Source: Mycolicibacterium hippocampi
GTDB taxonomy: Bacteria > Actinomycetota > Actinomycetes > Mycobacteriales > Mycobacteriaceae
Assembly (NCBI RefSeq): GCF_010723735.1
Contig: NZ_BLLB01000002.1
Span: 5,022,001 to 5,086,000 of the forward strand
DNA: 64,000 nucleotides
Direction of reading: 5' to 3'
The notes under the pieces were generated by a model. The model was given only the letters and a program-made list of their open reading frames with translations. It made no database searches and was not told where the DNA came from. The position numbers were made by a program, and so were the translations under genes. Shown here one piece after another: positions 41,566 through 49,351 of this stretch (the stretch's first letter is position 1; every line of letters begins with the position of its first letter).

Positions 41566-42246
41566 ATGGCCAGCACCGACGAGCCCGAAGCTCGCTCCGG
41601 CGATTCCGGCGCGCGGGCGAGTCAGGCCGAGGCGATCGTCTCCCACGCCGAGCACTCGATCTCCGAGGACGCCATCGTGGCAGCGGCCAGGGAACGGGCG
41701 GTGGACATCGGCGCCGGTGCGGTGACCCCCGCGGTGGGCGCGCTGCTCTGCGTCCTGGCCAAGCTGACCGGCGCGAAGGCGGTCGTGGAGGTCGGGACCG
41801 GCGCAGGGGTGAGCGGGTTGTGGCTGCTGTCCGGGATGCGGGAGGACGGGGTGCTCACGACGATCGACGTCGAACCCGAGCACCAACGCATCGCCAAGCA
41901 GGCCTACACCGAGGCCGGCGTCGGGCCGGGCCGCACCAGGCTGATCAGCGGCCGCGCCCAGGAGGTGCTCACCCGACTGGCCGACGATTCCTACGATCTG
42001 GTGTTCATCGACGCCGACCCGGCCGACCAACCCCAGTTCGTGGTCGAGGGTGTGCGACTGCTGCGCCCCGGGGGTGCGATCGTCGTGCATCGCGCCGCGC
42101 TCGGTGGGCGTGCCGGCGACGCATCCGCCAACGACAGCGAGGTCAGCGCGGTCCGCGAGGCTGCGCGGTTGATCGCCGAGGACGAGCGACTGACGCCGGT
42201 ACTGATCCCGCTGGGTGACGGCCTGCTCGCCGCCGCCCGCGACTGA
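41566..42246 (+). CDS. SAM-dependent O-methyltransferase (Rv1220c-like)
   Basis: 226-residue class I methyltransferase of the O-methyltransferase family 3. The SAM-binding motif is VVEVGTGAGVSGLWLL and the acidic strand-2 end is TTIDVEPEHQ; YDLVFIDADPADQPQF is motif post-I with the metal-binding acidic residues of catechol/caffeoyl-CoA-type enzymes. ATG 41566 gives the normal family N-terminus. The gene is divergent from sigE, as in M. tuberculosis. Substrate is unknown. Confidence 0.88.
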   Translation: MASTDEPEARSGDSGARASQAEAIVSHAEHSISEDAIVAAARERAVDIGAGAVTPAVGALLCVLAKLTGAKAVVEVGTGAGVSGLWLLSGMREDGVLTTIDVEPEHQRIAKQAYTEAGVGPGRTRLISGRAQEVLTRLADDSYDLVFIDADPADQPQFVVEGVRLLRPGGAIVVHRAALGGRAGDASANDSEVSAVREAARLIAEDERLTPVLIPLGDGLLAAARD

Positions 42247-42257
42247 CCCACTTTTCC

Positions 42258-42317
42258 GCGAGCGCGCGCGTCTGTGCGCCGACACGCCACAAACACTGAC
42301 CTTTTGCGCGCGCTCGC
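42258..42317. repeat. GC-rich intergenic palindrome
   Basis: Perfect 12-bp arms GCGAGCGCGCGC (42258-42269) and GCGCGCGCTCGC (42306-42317) flank a 36-bp loop reading tctgtgcgccgacacgccac in its first part. CTTTT precedes the left arm and also the right one. It lies between two plus-strand genes and shares neither arm with the other palindrome families in the window. Confidence 0.6.
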
Positions 42318-42337
42318 CGCCGCCGACCGCGACACTC

Positions 42338-42367
42338 TTGACCAAGCATTGAACGTGCGTTTAGCAT
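42338..42367 (+). promoter_or_regulatory. Promoter of TetR/ABC-exporter operon
   Basis: TTGACC (-35, 42338-42343), an 18-bp spacer and TAGCAT (-10, 42362-42367), followed by 7 nt and ATG 42375. The transcript is expected to start at the ATG (leaderless). Both elements are overlapped by the operator repeats. Confidence 0.55.
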
Positions 42368-42383
42368 ACTGAACATGCGTTCA
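42350..42383. promoter_or_regulatory. Tandem TetR operator overlapping the start codon
   Basis: Two dyads 20 bp apart, centre to centre: TGAACGTGCGTTTA (42350-42363) and TGAACATGCGTTCA (42370-42383). The second is a perfect TGAAC-N4-GTTCA palindrome and contains the ATG of the regulator gene. The 20-bp phase puts both on the same DNA face, and the first covers the -35/-10 spacer. Confidence 0.65.
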
Positions 42384-43040
42384 GCACCTGCGGATCGCAC
42401 CGCCCCGGCCCGGATTCGCGACGCGGCGATCGACGAGTGGGGCCGCAACGGCTTCACCGTCGGCCTTCGCCGTATCGCCGAGGCCGCCGGTGTCAGCGCC
42501 GCTCTGGTGATCCACCACTTCGGCTCCAAAGACGGCCTCCGCAAGGCCTGTGACGACCACGTCGCCGAGACCATTCGCGCCACCAAGTCCGAGTCCATCC
42601 AGACATCCGACCCCGCGACATGGTTCGCGCAGATGGCCGAGATCGAGGACTACGCACCGGTGATGGCCTACCTGATGCGCAGCCTCCAGAGCGGCGGGGA
42701 CCTTTCGAAACTCTTGTGGCGCAATATGATCGACAATACCGAGCAGAACCTCGAAGAGGGGGTGCGTGCCGGAACCGTCAAGCCGAGCGCCGACGCGAAG
42801 TCCAGAGCCCGGTTCCTGGCGATCAGCGGCGGCGGTGGTTTCCTGCTCTACCTGCAGATGCACGACGACCCGACGAATCTGCGGGCGGTTCTGCACGATT
42901 ACGCCGAAGAGATGGTGCTGCCCGCCCTGGAGCTGTACACCAACGGCCTGATGGCGGATTCGACGATGTACGACGCATTCGTCGCCAAGCGCGAGCAGGG
43001 CATTCCGTTCACGTCGGGAGAAGGAGTCCACCATGACTGA
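42375..43040 (+). CDS. TetR-family repressor of ABC exporter operon (Rv1219c-like)
   Basis: 221-residue TetR regulator. The N-terminal helix-turn-helix is RIRDAAIDEWGRNGFTVGLRRIAEAAGVSAALVIHHFGSKDGLR; the C-terminal part is the helical ligand-binding domain with a glycine-rich AISGGGGFLLYLQ segment. The start codon sits inside its own probable operator. The ATGACTGA overlap (8 nt) with the ABC ATPase gene shows a single operon. In M. tuberculosis the ortholog represses the Rv1218c-Rv1217c drug-efflux pump, so the same is expected here. Confidence 0.92.
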   Translation: MRSAPADRTAPARIRDAAIDEWGRNGFTVGLRRIAEAAGVSAALVIHHFGSKDGLRKACDDHVAETIRATKSESIQTSDPATWFAQMAEIEDYAPVMAYLMRSLQSGGDLSKLLWRNMIDNTEQNLEEGVRAGTVKPSADAKSRARFLAISGGGGFLLYLQMHDDPTNLRAVLHDYAEEMVLPALELYTNGLMADSTMYDAFVAKREQGIPFTSGEGVHHD

Positions 43041-43944
43041 GCACGGCGAGCGATTCGCAGTCGAGATCAACGGGCTGTCGAAGTCCTTCGGGCGCACCTT
43101 GGCTCTCGACGGCCTGGATCTCACCGTCGCCCCCGGTGACGTGGCGGGGTTCCTCGGGCCCAACGGCTCCGGGAAGTCCACCACCATCAGGGTCCTTCTC
43201 GGACTGTTGCGCGCCGACGGCGGCACCGTGCGGCTGCTGGGCGGTGATCCCTGGCGTGACGCGGTCGCCCTGCACCGCCGGATCGCCTACGTCCCCGGGG
43301 ATGTCACGCTGTGGCCGAATCTCACCGGGATGCAGGCCATCGACTTCCTCGCCGGCCTTCGCGGCACGGACACCGTGGACGCAAAACGCCGGGACGAGCT
43401 GATCGAACGGTTCGAACTCGACCCGCACAAGAAGGCGCGCACCTACTCCAAGGGCAACAGGCAGAAGGTGGCGATCGTCGCCGCGTTCAGCACCCGCAGC
43501 GAGCTCTTGGTCCTCGACGAGCCGACCTCCGGTCTGGATCCGTTGATGGAGAAGGAATTTCAGCGTTGCGTGCGAGAAGTCGCCGACAAAGGGACCGCGG
43601 TGCTGCTGTCGAGTCATATCCTGGCCGAAGTCGAGCAACTCTGCGATACCGTGACGATCGTTCGAGGCGGCCGCACGGTCAAGTCCGGAACACTGCAGGA
43701 GCTGCGGCATCTGATGCGCACCACCGTCACCGCGCGCACCCATGCGGACGGCAGCGATCTGCAACGAGCTCCTTACGTTCACGACGTGCGTGCCCACGAC
43801 GGTCAACTGCACTTCTCGGTGGACCGCGACAACCTCGACCAGGCGATGTCGGACCTCAGTGGCCTGGGTATCGAGGAACTGACCGTCGCGCCGGCGTCAC
43901 TGGAGGACATGTTCCTCAGTGAGTACCAGGAGACGAACCTGTGA
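43033..43944 (+). CDS. ABC exporter ATP-binding protein (Rv1218c-like)
   Basis: 303-residue DrrA/CcmA-type ATPase that powers export of hydrophobic compounds. Walker A is GPNGSGKST, Walker B with the switch is LLVLDEPTSGLDP, and the H-loop is SSHIL. The signature motif is SKGNRQ instead of the standard LSGGQ, as in several bacterial exporters. A C-terminal domain of about 80 residues (ASLEDMFLSEYQ end) is typical of the DrrA group. It overlaps both the upstream regulator and the downstream permease gene, so the three are one operon. Substrates are multiple drugs in the M. tuberculosis ortholog. Confidence 0.92.
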   Translation: MTEHGERFAVEINGLSKSFGRTLALDGLDLTVAPGDVAGFLGPNGSGKSTTIRVLLGLLRADGGTVRLLGGDPWRDAVALHRRIAYVPGDVTLWPNLTGMQAIDFLAGLRGTDTVDAKRRDELIERFELDPHKKARTYSKGNRQKVAIVAAFSTRSELLVLDEPTSGLDPLMEKEFQRCVREVADKGTAVLLSSHILAEVEQLCDTVTIVRGGRTVKSGTLQELRHLMRTTVTARTHADGSDLQRAPYVHDVRAHDGQLHFSVDRDNLDQAMSDLSGLGIEELTVAPASLEDMFLSEYQETNL

Positions 43945-45575
43945 GCGTCGCAACGACCGCCACCGGTTCACCGCCGCACGCCGGCCGGCACGCCGCTTCC
44001 CCGCCGGCGTCGCCCTGGACCGGGACCGCGCACCTGATCCGGCTGGCACTACGCCGGGACCGGGTGCGCCTGTCGGTGTGGATCGCAGCGCTGACGCTGA
44101 TGATGGCCTACGCGCCCAACGCGATCAAGCTCGCCTATCCCGAGGAGTCGCAACGACGGGCGCGCGTCGAATTGCTCAAGACACCCGCGGGGATGATGCT
44201 GGGCGGGCCGATGTTCGGGGAGAACGAAACCGACCTCGGGGTGATGATGGCCAACGAGATGATGCTGTCGCTCATCGTCGCCATCTCGATCCTGGCCGTT
44301 CTCACCGTCATCCGGCATACCCGTGCCGAAGAGGAGAGCGGGACCGCCGAACTGGTTCTGGCCTCGGTCGTCGGCCGGTACGCACGAACCACCGCAGCGC
44401 TGGTCCTGGTCGCCGCCGTCAACGTCGTTCTCGCGGTGACCATGACAGCAGCGATGGCGGCCAACGGATTCGACTTCGTCGATACCGCCGCCATGTGCAT
44501 CGGAATCACGGCGGTGGCGATGGTCTTCGGTGCTGTCGCGGCGGTGACGGCTCAGATGTGGAGAACCGGCCGCGCGGCCACCGGTGCCGCGATGGCGGTG
44601 CTGGCGCTGGCGGCACTGGTCCGCGGGGTCGGCGACGTCATCGACTACTCGGGCAGCGTGGTGAGTTGGTTCTCCCCCATCGCATGGGCTCAGCAGATGC
44701 GGGCGTTCGTCGACCTGCGGTGGTGGCCGCTGGCGCTGCTGGTCCTGCTCACGATCGCGCTGATCACCGTGGCCGCGCTGCTGGAGGCACGCCGCCAGTA
44801 CGACACCGGCACCGTCGCGTCCACCGGCGACCGTCCCGACGCCCGCCCCATCCGCGGCGTTTTGGGCTTGCATCTGGTGCTGCAACGCGGTCAGACGATC
44901 GGGTGGTCGGTCGGACTGTTCTTGGCAGGGCTGGCGTTCGGGTCGATGACCAAGTCGTTGATCGACACCGCAGAGGACAACGAACTGCTCGCCCGGATGT
45001 TGTCGACCCAGGGCACCGACGGCGTCTACACCACGATGTCGCAGTTCCTGGCAGCCGCCGCGTCCGCCTACGTGGTGTCGGCGGTACTGCGGGTGTACAC
45101 CGACGAGCAGTCCGGCCTCGCCGAGGCCGTGCTCGCCGGGGCGGTGTCGCGCTGGCGGTGGCTGTGTTCGGCGGTGCTTTCGGCGGTGTTGGGCTCGGCG
45201 GTGCTGATGTTCTTCGCCGGCCTCGGCAATGGTCTGGGTGCCGGGGTGACGCTGGGTGAGCCGCACACCGTGCTGCGCCTGACGCTCGCCGGGCTGGCGT
45301 TCGTCCCGGCGCTGGCGGTGCTGGCCGGCGTGGCCGCGTTGGCGGTCGCGCTCCGTCAATCCTGGATCGGCTGGCTGGCAGTGACATTCGTCGTCGGCTC
45401 CCTGTACCTCGGTGCGCTGCTACGGCTGCCGAGCTGGCTGATCGACCTGTCGCCGGTCGGGCGGACCACGGCGCCGATCGACGTGCCGGCCGTCGCTCTA
45501 GCTGTGATGGCCTTGATCGCAACAGCGTTGACGCTGTCGGCCGGATGGTTGTACCGGCGCCGCGACGCGGTGTGA
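43941..45575 (+). CDS. ABC exporter permease (Rv1217c-like)
   Basis: 544-residue membrane protein with about 12 hydrophobic segments in two similar halves, each starting with a loop followed by long helices (ALTLMMAYAPNAIKLAYP; LAGLAFGSMTKSLIDTAE). It is the translocation subunit for the ATPase encoded immediately upstream; the GTG start overlaps that gene's stop by 4 nt. The N-terminal 30 residues are Ala/Thr/His-rich and cytoplasmic. It has no ATPase motif of its own. Paired repeats suggest a duplicated six-helix unit. Confidence 0.9.
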   Translation: MSVATTATGSPPHAGRHAASPPASPWTGTAHLIRLALRRDRVRLSVWIAALTLMMAYAPNAIKLAYPEESQRRARVELLKTPAGMMLGGPMFGENETDLGVMMANEMMLSLIVAISILAVLTVIRHTRAEEESGTAELVLASVVGRYARTTAALVLVAAVNVVLAVTMTAAMAANGFDFVDTAAMCIGITAVAMVFGAVAAVTAQMWRTGRAATGAAMAVLALAALVRGVGDVIDYSGSVVSWFSPIAWAQQMRAFVDLRWWPLALLVLLTIALITVAALLEARRQYDTGTVASTGDRPDARPIRGVLGLHLVLQRGQTIGWSVGLFLAGLAFGSMTKSLIDTAEDNELLARMLSTQGTDGVYTTMSQFLAAAASAYVVSAVLRVYTDEQSGLAEAVLAGAVSRWRWLCSAVLSAVLGSAVLMFFAGLGNGLGAGVTLGEPHTVLRLTLAGLAFVPALAVLAGVAALAVALRQSWIGWLAVTFVVGSLYLGALLRLPSWLIDLSPVGRTTAPIDVPAVALAVMALIATALTLSAGWLYRRRDAV

Positions 45576-45607
45576 GCGACTCTGGTGACGCCTGCGAGTA
45601 TCACCTG

Positions 45608-46321
45608 ATGAGCGACACCGTCGGGTCCCACCCGCAATACGAGGCGTTCGCAGAGGAATTCCTCGAGCACGCCGCCGACAACCTCTACAACGCTCACTAC
45701 GACCGGCCGGCCTGCCTCGAGCTTCTCGGCGATGTCGCGGGCTTGACCGTTCTGGACGCGGCGTGCGGCCCTGGGCTCTACGCCGAGGAACTGAGCGTGC
45801 GCGGCGCAGCCGTGATCGGCTTCGACCAGAGTCCACGGATGACCGAGCTGTCTGCGCAACGCGTGCCCTCGGGCCGTTTTCGGCCACACGATCTCGCCGA
45901 TCCTCTCGACTGGCTGCCCGACCACTCGGTGGACCGCGTGCTGTTCGCGTTGGCAGTCGAGTACATCGACGACAGGGTCCGCGCGTTACAGGAACTTCGG
46001 CGGGTACTCCGCCCCACCGGCGCACTCGTCCTGTCGCGGTTGCACCCCACCGGCGACTGGCTCCGTCACGGCGGCAGCTATTTCGACGTGCGAATCATCG
46101 AAGAGATCTGGAGCCGGGGCTGGCAAGTTCGGTACTGGCTGGCTCCACTGCAGCAGACCTGCGAGGAATTGCACGAGGCCGGCTTCCTGATCGAACGGCT
46201 TCTGGAGCCGCGTCCCGTCGCCGCTGCCGCCGAAATCAATCGCGAGGACTACGACCGTCTGACCCGCGAACCGACCGGATTCCTCGCCATCAGAGCGGTG
46301 CCCGATCCGCGGCGCAGCTGA
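45608..46321 (+). CDS. Class I SAM-dependent methyltransferase
   Basis: 237-residue cytosolic methyltransferase. Motif I is VLDAACGPGLYAEEL, motif post-I the acidic end IGFDQSPRMTEL, and later LRRVLRPTGALVLSRLHP is motif III. These place it among UbiE/Methyltransf_11-type enzymes. It follows the exporter permease, and GTG 45572 overlaps the permease stop in a GTGA quartet; I nevertheless chose ATG 45608 because the resulting N-terminus MSDTVGSHPQYEAFAEEF looks natural whereas the extra residues do not. It may modify an exporter substrate, but that is a guess. Substrate unknown. Confidence 0.82.
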   Translation: MSDTVGSHPQYEAFAEEFLEHAADNLYNAHYDRPACLELLGDVAGLTVLDAACGPGLYAEELSVRGAAVIGFDQSPRMTELSAQRVPSGRFRPHDLADPLDWLPDHSVDRVLFALAVEYIDDRVRALQELRRVLRPTGALVLSRLHPTGDWLRHGGSYFDVRIIEEIWSRGWQVRYWLAPLQQTCEELHEAGFLIERLLEPRPVAAAAEINREDYDRLTREPTGFLAIRAVPDPRRS

Positions 46322-46332
46322 CCCGGCGCGCC

Positions 46333-46393
46333 GAAAGTGAACCCAGGGCTGTGAACCATGGCCCGATCACGACCCGGAATGATATTTCGCGGC
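46333..46393. repeat. Intergenic palindrome family B, copy 2 (decayed left arm)
   Basis: The right arm at 46373-46393 is identical over all 21 bases to that at 10966-10986 (core GGAATGATATTTCGCGGC). The left side, CCGAAAGTGAACCCAGGGCTGTG, aligns with the copy-1 left arm and loop (gccgcgaaatatcattccgg then gctgtg) but has decayed, so the hairpin can no longer form fully. It lies between a methyltransferase gene and glgC, which are convergent. Confidence 0.7.
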
Positions 46394-46409
46394 GGGAAGG
46401 TGAGTGGAG

Positions 46410-47624
46410 CTAGACCCAGACGCCCTTGCCGACGGCGACCACGCCCCCCGAGCTGATCGAGAACCGCTCGCGGTCCTTGTCCAGGTCCACCCCGACCATC
46501 TCACCGGGTCCGACGACCACGTTCTTGTCGAGGATCGCGTGGCGCACCACCGCTCCCCGACCGATGCGGGCGCCGGGCATGATCACGCTGCCCTCGACGA
46601 TCGCCCCGTCTTCGACGACGACATTGGACGACAGCACCGAGTTGCGCACCGAGGCGGCCGAGATGATGCTGCCCGCCCCGACGACGGACTCCTGGGCGGA
46701 TCCGCCGTTGACGAACTTGGCCGGCGCGAGGTTCTCCGAGCTGCCGCGGATCGGCCAGCGCTTGTTGTACAGGTTGAAGACCGGATGCACCGAGACCAGG
46801 TCCATGTGCGCGTCGTAGAACGCGTCCAGCGTTCCGACATCGCGCCAGTAGCCGTGGTCACGCTCGGTGGCGCCGGGCACCTCGTTGGCATTGAAGTCGT
46901 AGACCGACGCCATCCCGTCGGCCACCAGCCGCGGGATGATGTCGCCGCCCATGTCGTGGTCGGAGTCGTTGTCCTCGGCATCAGCGCGGATGGCGTCGAT
47001 CAGCACCTTGGTGGTGAAGATGTAGTTGCCCATCGACACGAACGTCTGCTCGGGGTCGTCGGGGGTGCCGGGAGGATCGGCGGGCTTTTCGATGAACGAC
47101 CGGATCCGGCCGGACTCGTCGGCGTCGATGCAGCCGAATGCGCTGGCCTCGGCCCGCGGGGCCCGGATTCCGGCCACGGTGGCGCCCGCGCCGCTCTCGA
47201 TGTGCTGCTGGACCATCTGCTCGGGGTCCATCCGGTACACGTGGTCGGCACCGAAGATCACGATGAAGTCCGGGTCCTCGTCGTAGATCAGGTTCATCGA
47301 CTGATAGATCGCGTCGGCCGAACCGGTGTACCACCGCGGGCCCAGCCGCTGTTGGGCCGGGACCGGGGTGATGTACTCCCCGGCAAGCCCGGACAACCGC
47401 CAGTTCTGCGAGATGTGGCGATCCAGCGAATGCGACTTGTATTGCGTGAGCACACAGATTCGCAGGAATCGGGCGTTGACGAGATTGGAGAGCACAAAGT
47501 CGATGAGCCGGTAGGCACCCCCGAAGGGAACCGCGGGCTTGGCCCGGTCAGCAGTGAGCGGGTACAGCCGCTTGCCCTCTCCGCCTGCCAGGACGATGCC
47601 CAACACATGTGGCGCTTCCCTCAT
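46410..47624 (-). CDS. glgC: Glucose-1-phosphate adenylyltransferase GlgC
   Basis: 404-residue ADP-glucose pyrophosphorylase making ADP-glucose from ATP and glucose-1-phosphate for alpha-glucan synthesis. The nucleotidyltransferase motif is GIVLAGGEGKRLYPLTADRAKPAVPFGG; the lysine-rich allosteric and substrate regions are recognisable (SSENLAPAKFVN), and the C-terminus is a left-handed beta-helix (VVEDGAIVEGSVIMPGARIGRG). TAGGTT and 6 nt precede ATG 47624, a leaderless layout. It is divergent from glgM, the enzyme that uses its product. Confidence 0.94.
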   Translation of the reverse strand: MREAPHVLGIVLAGGEGKRLYPLTADRAKPAVPFGGAYRLIDFVLSNLVNARFLRICVLTQYKSHSLDRHISQNWRLSGLAGEYITPVPAQQRLGPRWYTGSADAIYQSMNLIYDEDPDFIVIFGADHVYRMDPEQMVQQHIESGAGATVAGIRAPRAEASAFGCIDADESGRIRSFIEKPADPPGTPDDPEQTFVSMGNYIFTTKVLIDAIRADAEDNDSDHDMGGDIIPRLVADGMASVYDFNANEVPGATERDHGYWRDVGTLDAFYDAHMDLVSVHPVFNLYNKRWPIRGSSENLAPAKFVNGGSAQESVVGAGSIISAASVRNSVLSSNVVVEDGAIVEGSVIMPGARIGRGAVVRHAILDKNVVVGPGEMVGVDLDKDRERFSISSGGVVAVGKGVWV

Positions 47625-47630
47625 ACTGCA

Positions 47631-47636
47631 AACCTA
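47631..47636 (-). promoter_or_regulatory. -10 element of glgC, leaderless layout
   Basis: TAGGTT on the minus strand, followed by the 6 nt TGCAGT and ATG 47624. Confidence 0.4.
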
Positions 47637-47741
47637 TCGGGACGTCGGGACCGCGGCTAGCCATTCGCGCTATTGACGGCCGGTTCTCGGGCTGTCCATC
47701 AAGACAATTGGTGATGCGGCGCGACGGGGAACGAATTTGGC

Positions 47742-47747
47742 TACGGT
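47742..47747 (+). promoter_or_regulatory. -10 element of glgM, leaderless layout
   Basis: TACGGT, 6 nt and then ATG 47754. The divergent glgC -10 is about 105 bp away, so the two genes have separate promoters and room for shared regulation between. Confidence 0.4.
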
Positions 47748-47753
47748 CACAGC

Positions 47754-48914
47754 ATGCGGGTTGCGATGATGACTCGGGAGTACCCACCTGAGGTCTACGG
47801 CGGGGCAGGTGTTCACGTCACTGAGCTCGTCGCGCAGTTGCGGCATCTCTGTGACGTCGACGTGCACTGTATGGGCGAGACCCGGCCGGGGGTCACGGTC
47901 GCCCAGCCCGACCCCGCACTGCGAGGGGCCAACGCCGCCCTTTCGACGTTGTCGGCCGACCTGGCCATGGTCAACTCGGCCGCCGACGCCACGCTGGTGC
48001 ACTCGCACACTTGGTACACCGGGATGGCCGGACACCTCGCCGCGCTGCTCTACGGGGTCCCGCACGTGCTCACCGCACATTCCCTGGAGCCGATGCGGCC
48101 GTGGAAGGCCGAGCAGCTCGGCGGTGGCTACCGCGTGTCGTCGTGGGTGGAGAAGACGGCCGTCGAGGCGGCCGCTGCGGTGATCGCCGTCAGCTCGGGG
48201 ATGCGTGAGGACGTCCTGCGCACGTATCCGGCGCTGGACCCGCACCGCGTGCACGTCGTCCGCAACGGCATCGACACCGAGGTGTGGCATCCCGACCCCG
48301 CTCCGGCAGCGGAATCGGTACTCGAGGACCTCGGCGTCGACCGCACCCGCCCGATCGTCGCGTTCGTCGGCCGGATCACCCGGCAGAAGGGGGTGGCGCA
48401 CCTCGTTGCCGCGGCGCACCATTTCGACCCCGATGTCCAACTGGTGCTGTGCGCGGGCGCTCCGGACACCCCGGAGATCGCCGAGGAGGTGGCCTCCGCG
48501 GTGCAGGAACTCTCCGCGGCGCGCACCGGCGTGCACTGGGTGCGAGAGATGCTCCCCACCAACAAGATTCGCGAAATACTTTCGGCAGCAACCACTTTCG
48601 TATGCCCGTCGGTGTACGAACCCCTCGGCATCGTCAATCTCGAAGCGATGGCGTGCGGGACGGCGGTGGTGGCCTCCGACGTCGGCGGGATCCCCGAGGT
48701 GGTCGCCGACCAGCAGACCGGGCTGCTGGTGCACTACGACCCCAACGACGCGGCGGGCTTCGAGCGCGAGCTCGCCTACGCCGTCAACTCGCTGGTCGCC
48801 GAGCCGGAGAAGGCCCACCGGTTCGGGGCCGCGGGCCGGCAGCGGTGTATCGACGAATTCTCCTGGGCGCAGATCGCCGAACAGACGGTGGCGATCTACC
48901 GGATGTTGTCGTAG
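47754..48914 (+). CDS. glgM: GT4 glycosyltransferase GlgM (maltose-1-phosphate synthase)
   Basis: 386-residue family-4 glycosyltransferase, formerly annotated glgA (Rv1212c). The N-terminal motif YPPEVYGGAGVHVTEL binds the nucleotide sugar and the C-terminal EPLGIVNLEAMACGTAVVASDVGGIPEVV is the retaining GT4 signature with the catalytic glutamates. In mycobacteria the enzyme joins ADP-glucose and glucose-1-phosphate to maltose-1-phosphate, feeding GlgE-type alpha-glucan synthesis, and can extend glycogen. A strong hairpin terminator begins 10 bp after the stop codon. Confidence 0.93.
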   Translation: MRVAMMTREYPPEVYGGAGVHVTELVAQLRHLCDVDVHCMGETRPGVTVAQPDPALRGANAALSTLSADLAMVNSAADATLVHSHTWYTGMAGHLAALLYGVPHVLTAHSLEPMRPWKAEQLGGGYRVSSWVEKTAVEAAAAVIAVSSGMREDVLRTYPALDPHRVHVVRNGIDTEVWHPDPAPAAESVLEDLGVDRTRPIVAFVGRITRQKGVAHLVAAAHHFDPDVQLVLCAGAPDTPEIAEEVASAVQELSAARTGVHWVREMLPTNKIREILSAATTFVCPSVYEPLGIVNLEAMACGTAVVASDVGGIPEVVADQQTGLLVHYDPNDAAGFERELAYAVNSLVAEPEKAHRFGAAGRQRCIDEFSWAQIAEQTVAIYRMLS

Positions 48915-48923
48915 CGAACGCGA

Positions 48924-48960
48924 AAAAGAACGGTCGCGGGCTGACCGCGACCGTTCTTTT
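48924..48960. terminator. Bidirectional intrinsic terminator
   Basis: A perfect 16-bp stem (AAAAGAACGGTCGCGG at 48924-48939 with its complement at 48945-48960) and a 5-nt loop. It reads out through TTTT on both strands, so it can end both glgM (plus) and the DUF3117 gene (minus). This is the clearest terminator of the window. Confidence 0.88.
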
Positions 48961-48968
48961 CGGTGGTG

Positions 48969-49136
48969 CTAGCTGGTGACGCTCTTGAGTTCGTCCCCGA
49001 GCGCGGCAGCTTCGTCGGGGGTGAGCTCGACGACAAGCCGGCCACCACCTTCCAGTGGTACCCGCATCACGATGCCGCGCCCCTCCTTGGTCGCTTCCAG
49101 TGGACCGTCTCCGGTCCGGGGCTTCATCGCCGCCAT
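48969..49136 (-). CDS. DUF3117 small protein (Rv1211-like)
   Basis: 55-residue protein conserved in actinobacteria. Sequence MAAMKPRTGDGPLEATKEGR followed by an amphipathic strand/helix pair (MRVPLEGGGRLVVELTPDEAAALGDEL) makes up the whole DUF3117. ATG 49136 has the ribosome-binding site GGAGGGAG, so the upstream open frame is not translated. No signal peptide. Function unknown; its own leader (49137-49351) is long for such a small gene. Confidence 0.85.
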   Translation of the reverse strand: MAAMKPRTGDGPLEATKEGRGIVMRVPLEGGGRLVVELTPDEAAALGDELKSVTS

Positions 49137-49189
49137 CGAGTACTCCCTCCGCATGGGCGTGCCCGTATGGGCCCGTTCTGTCGGTACGA

Positions 49190-49232
49190 GCCGGATCTGC
49201 CCACTCTTCGAGGAACACTGACAGAATCCGGC
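49190..49232 (-). terminator. Stem-loop between tag and the DUF3117 gene
   Basis: Arms GCCGGATCTG (49190-49199) and CAGAATCCGGC (49222-49232) pair with one bulge around a 22-nt loop. It is 120 bp beyond the tag stop and 54 bp before the DUF3117 ATG, so it could end the tag operon or act in the DUF3117 leader. No T-run follows. Confidence 0.35.
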
Positions 49233-49351
49233 CTTGAACTGCTACAGCACTCCATTGTTCCCTATCAGCGCCCTCTCGTGTGCAAAGACCCGGCCAAGGC
49301 GACGCGGACGGCGTCCCGGAGCACCGGTTTCGCGGATCCGGCGAGCGGGCT

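Noticed and set aside
46322..46372. Left half of the 46-kb palindrome considered an independent terminator of the methyltransferase gene
   Set aside because: The left arm no longer pairs with the right one and no T-tract follows; better explained as a decayed family B copy.
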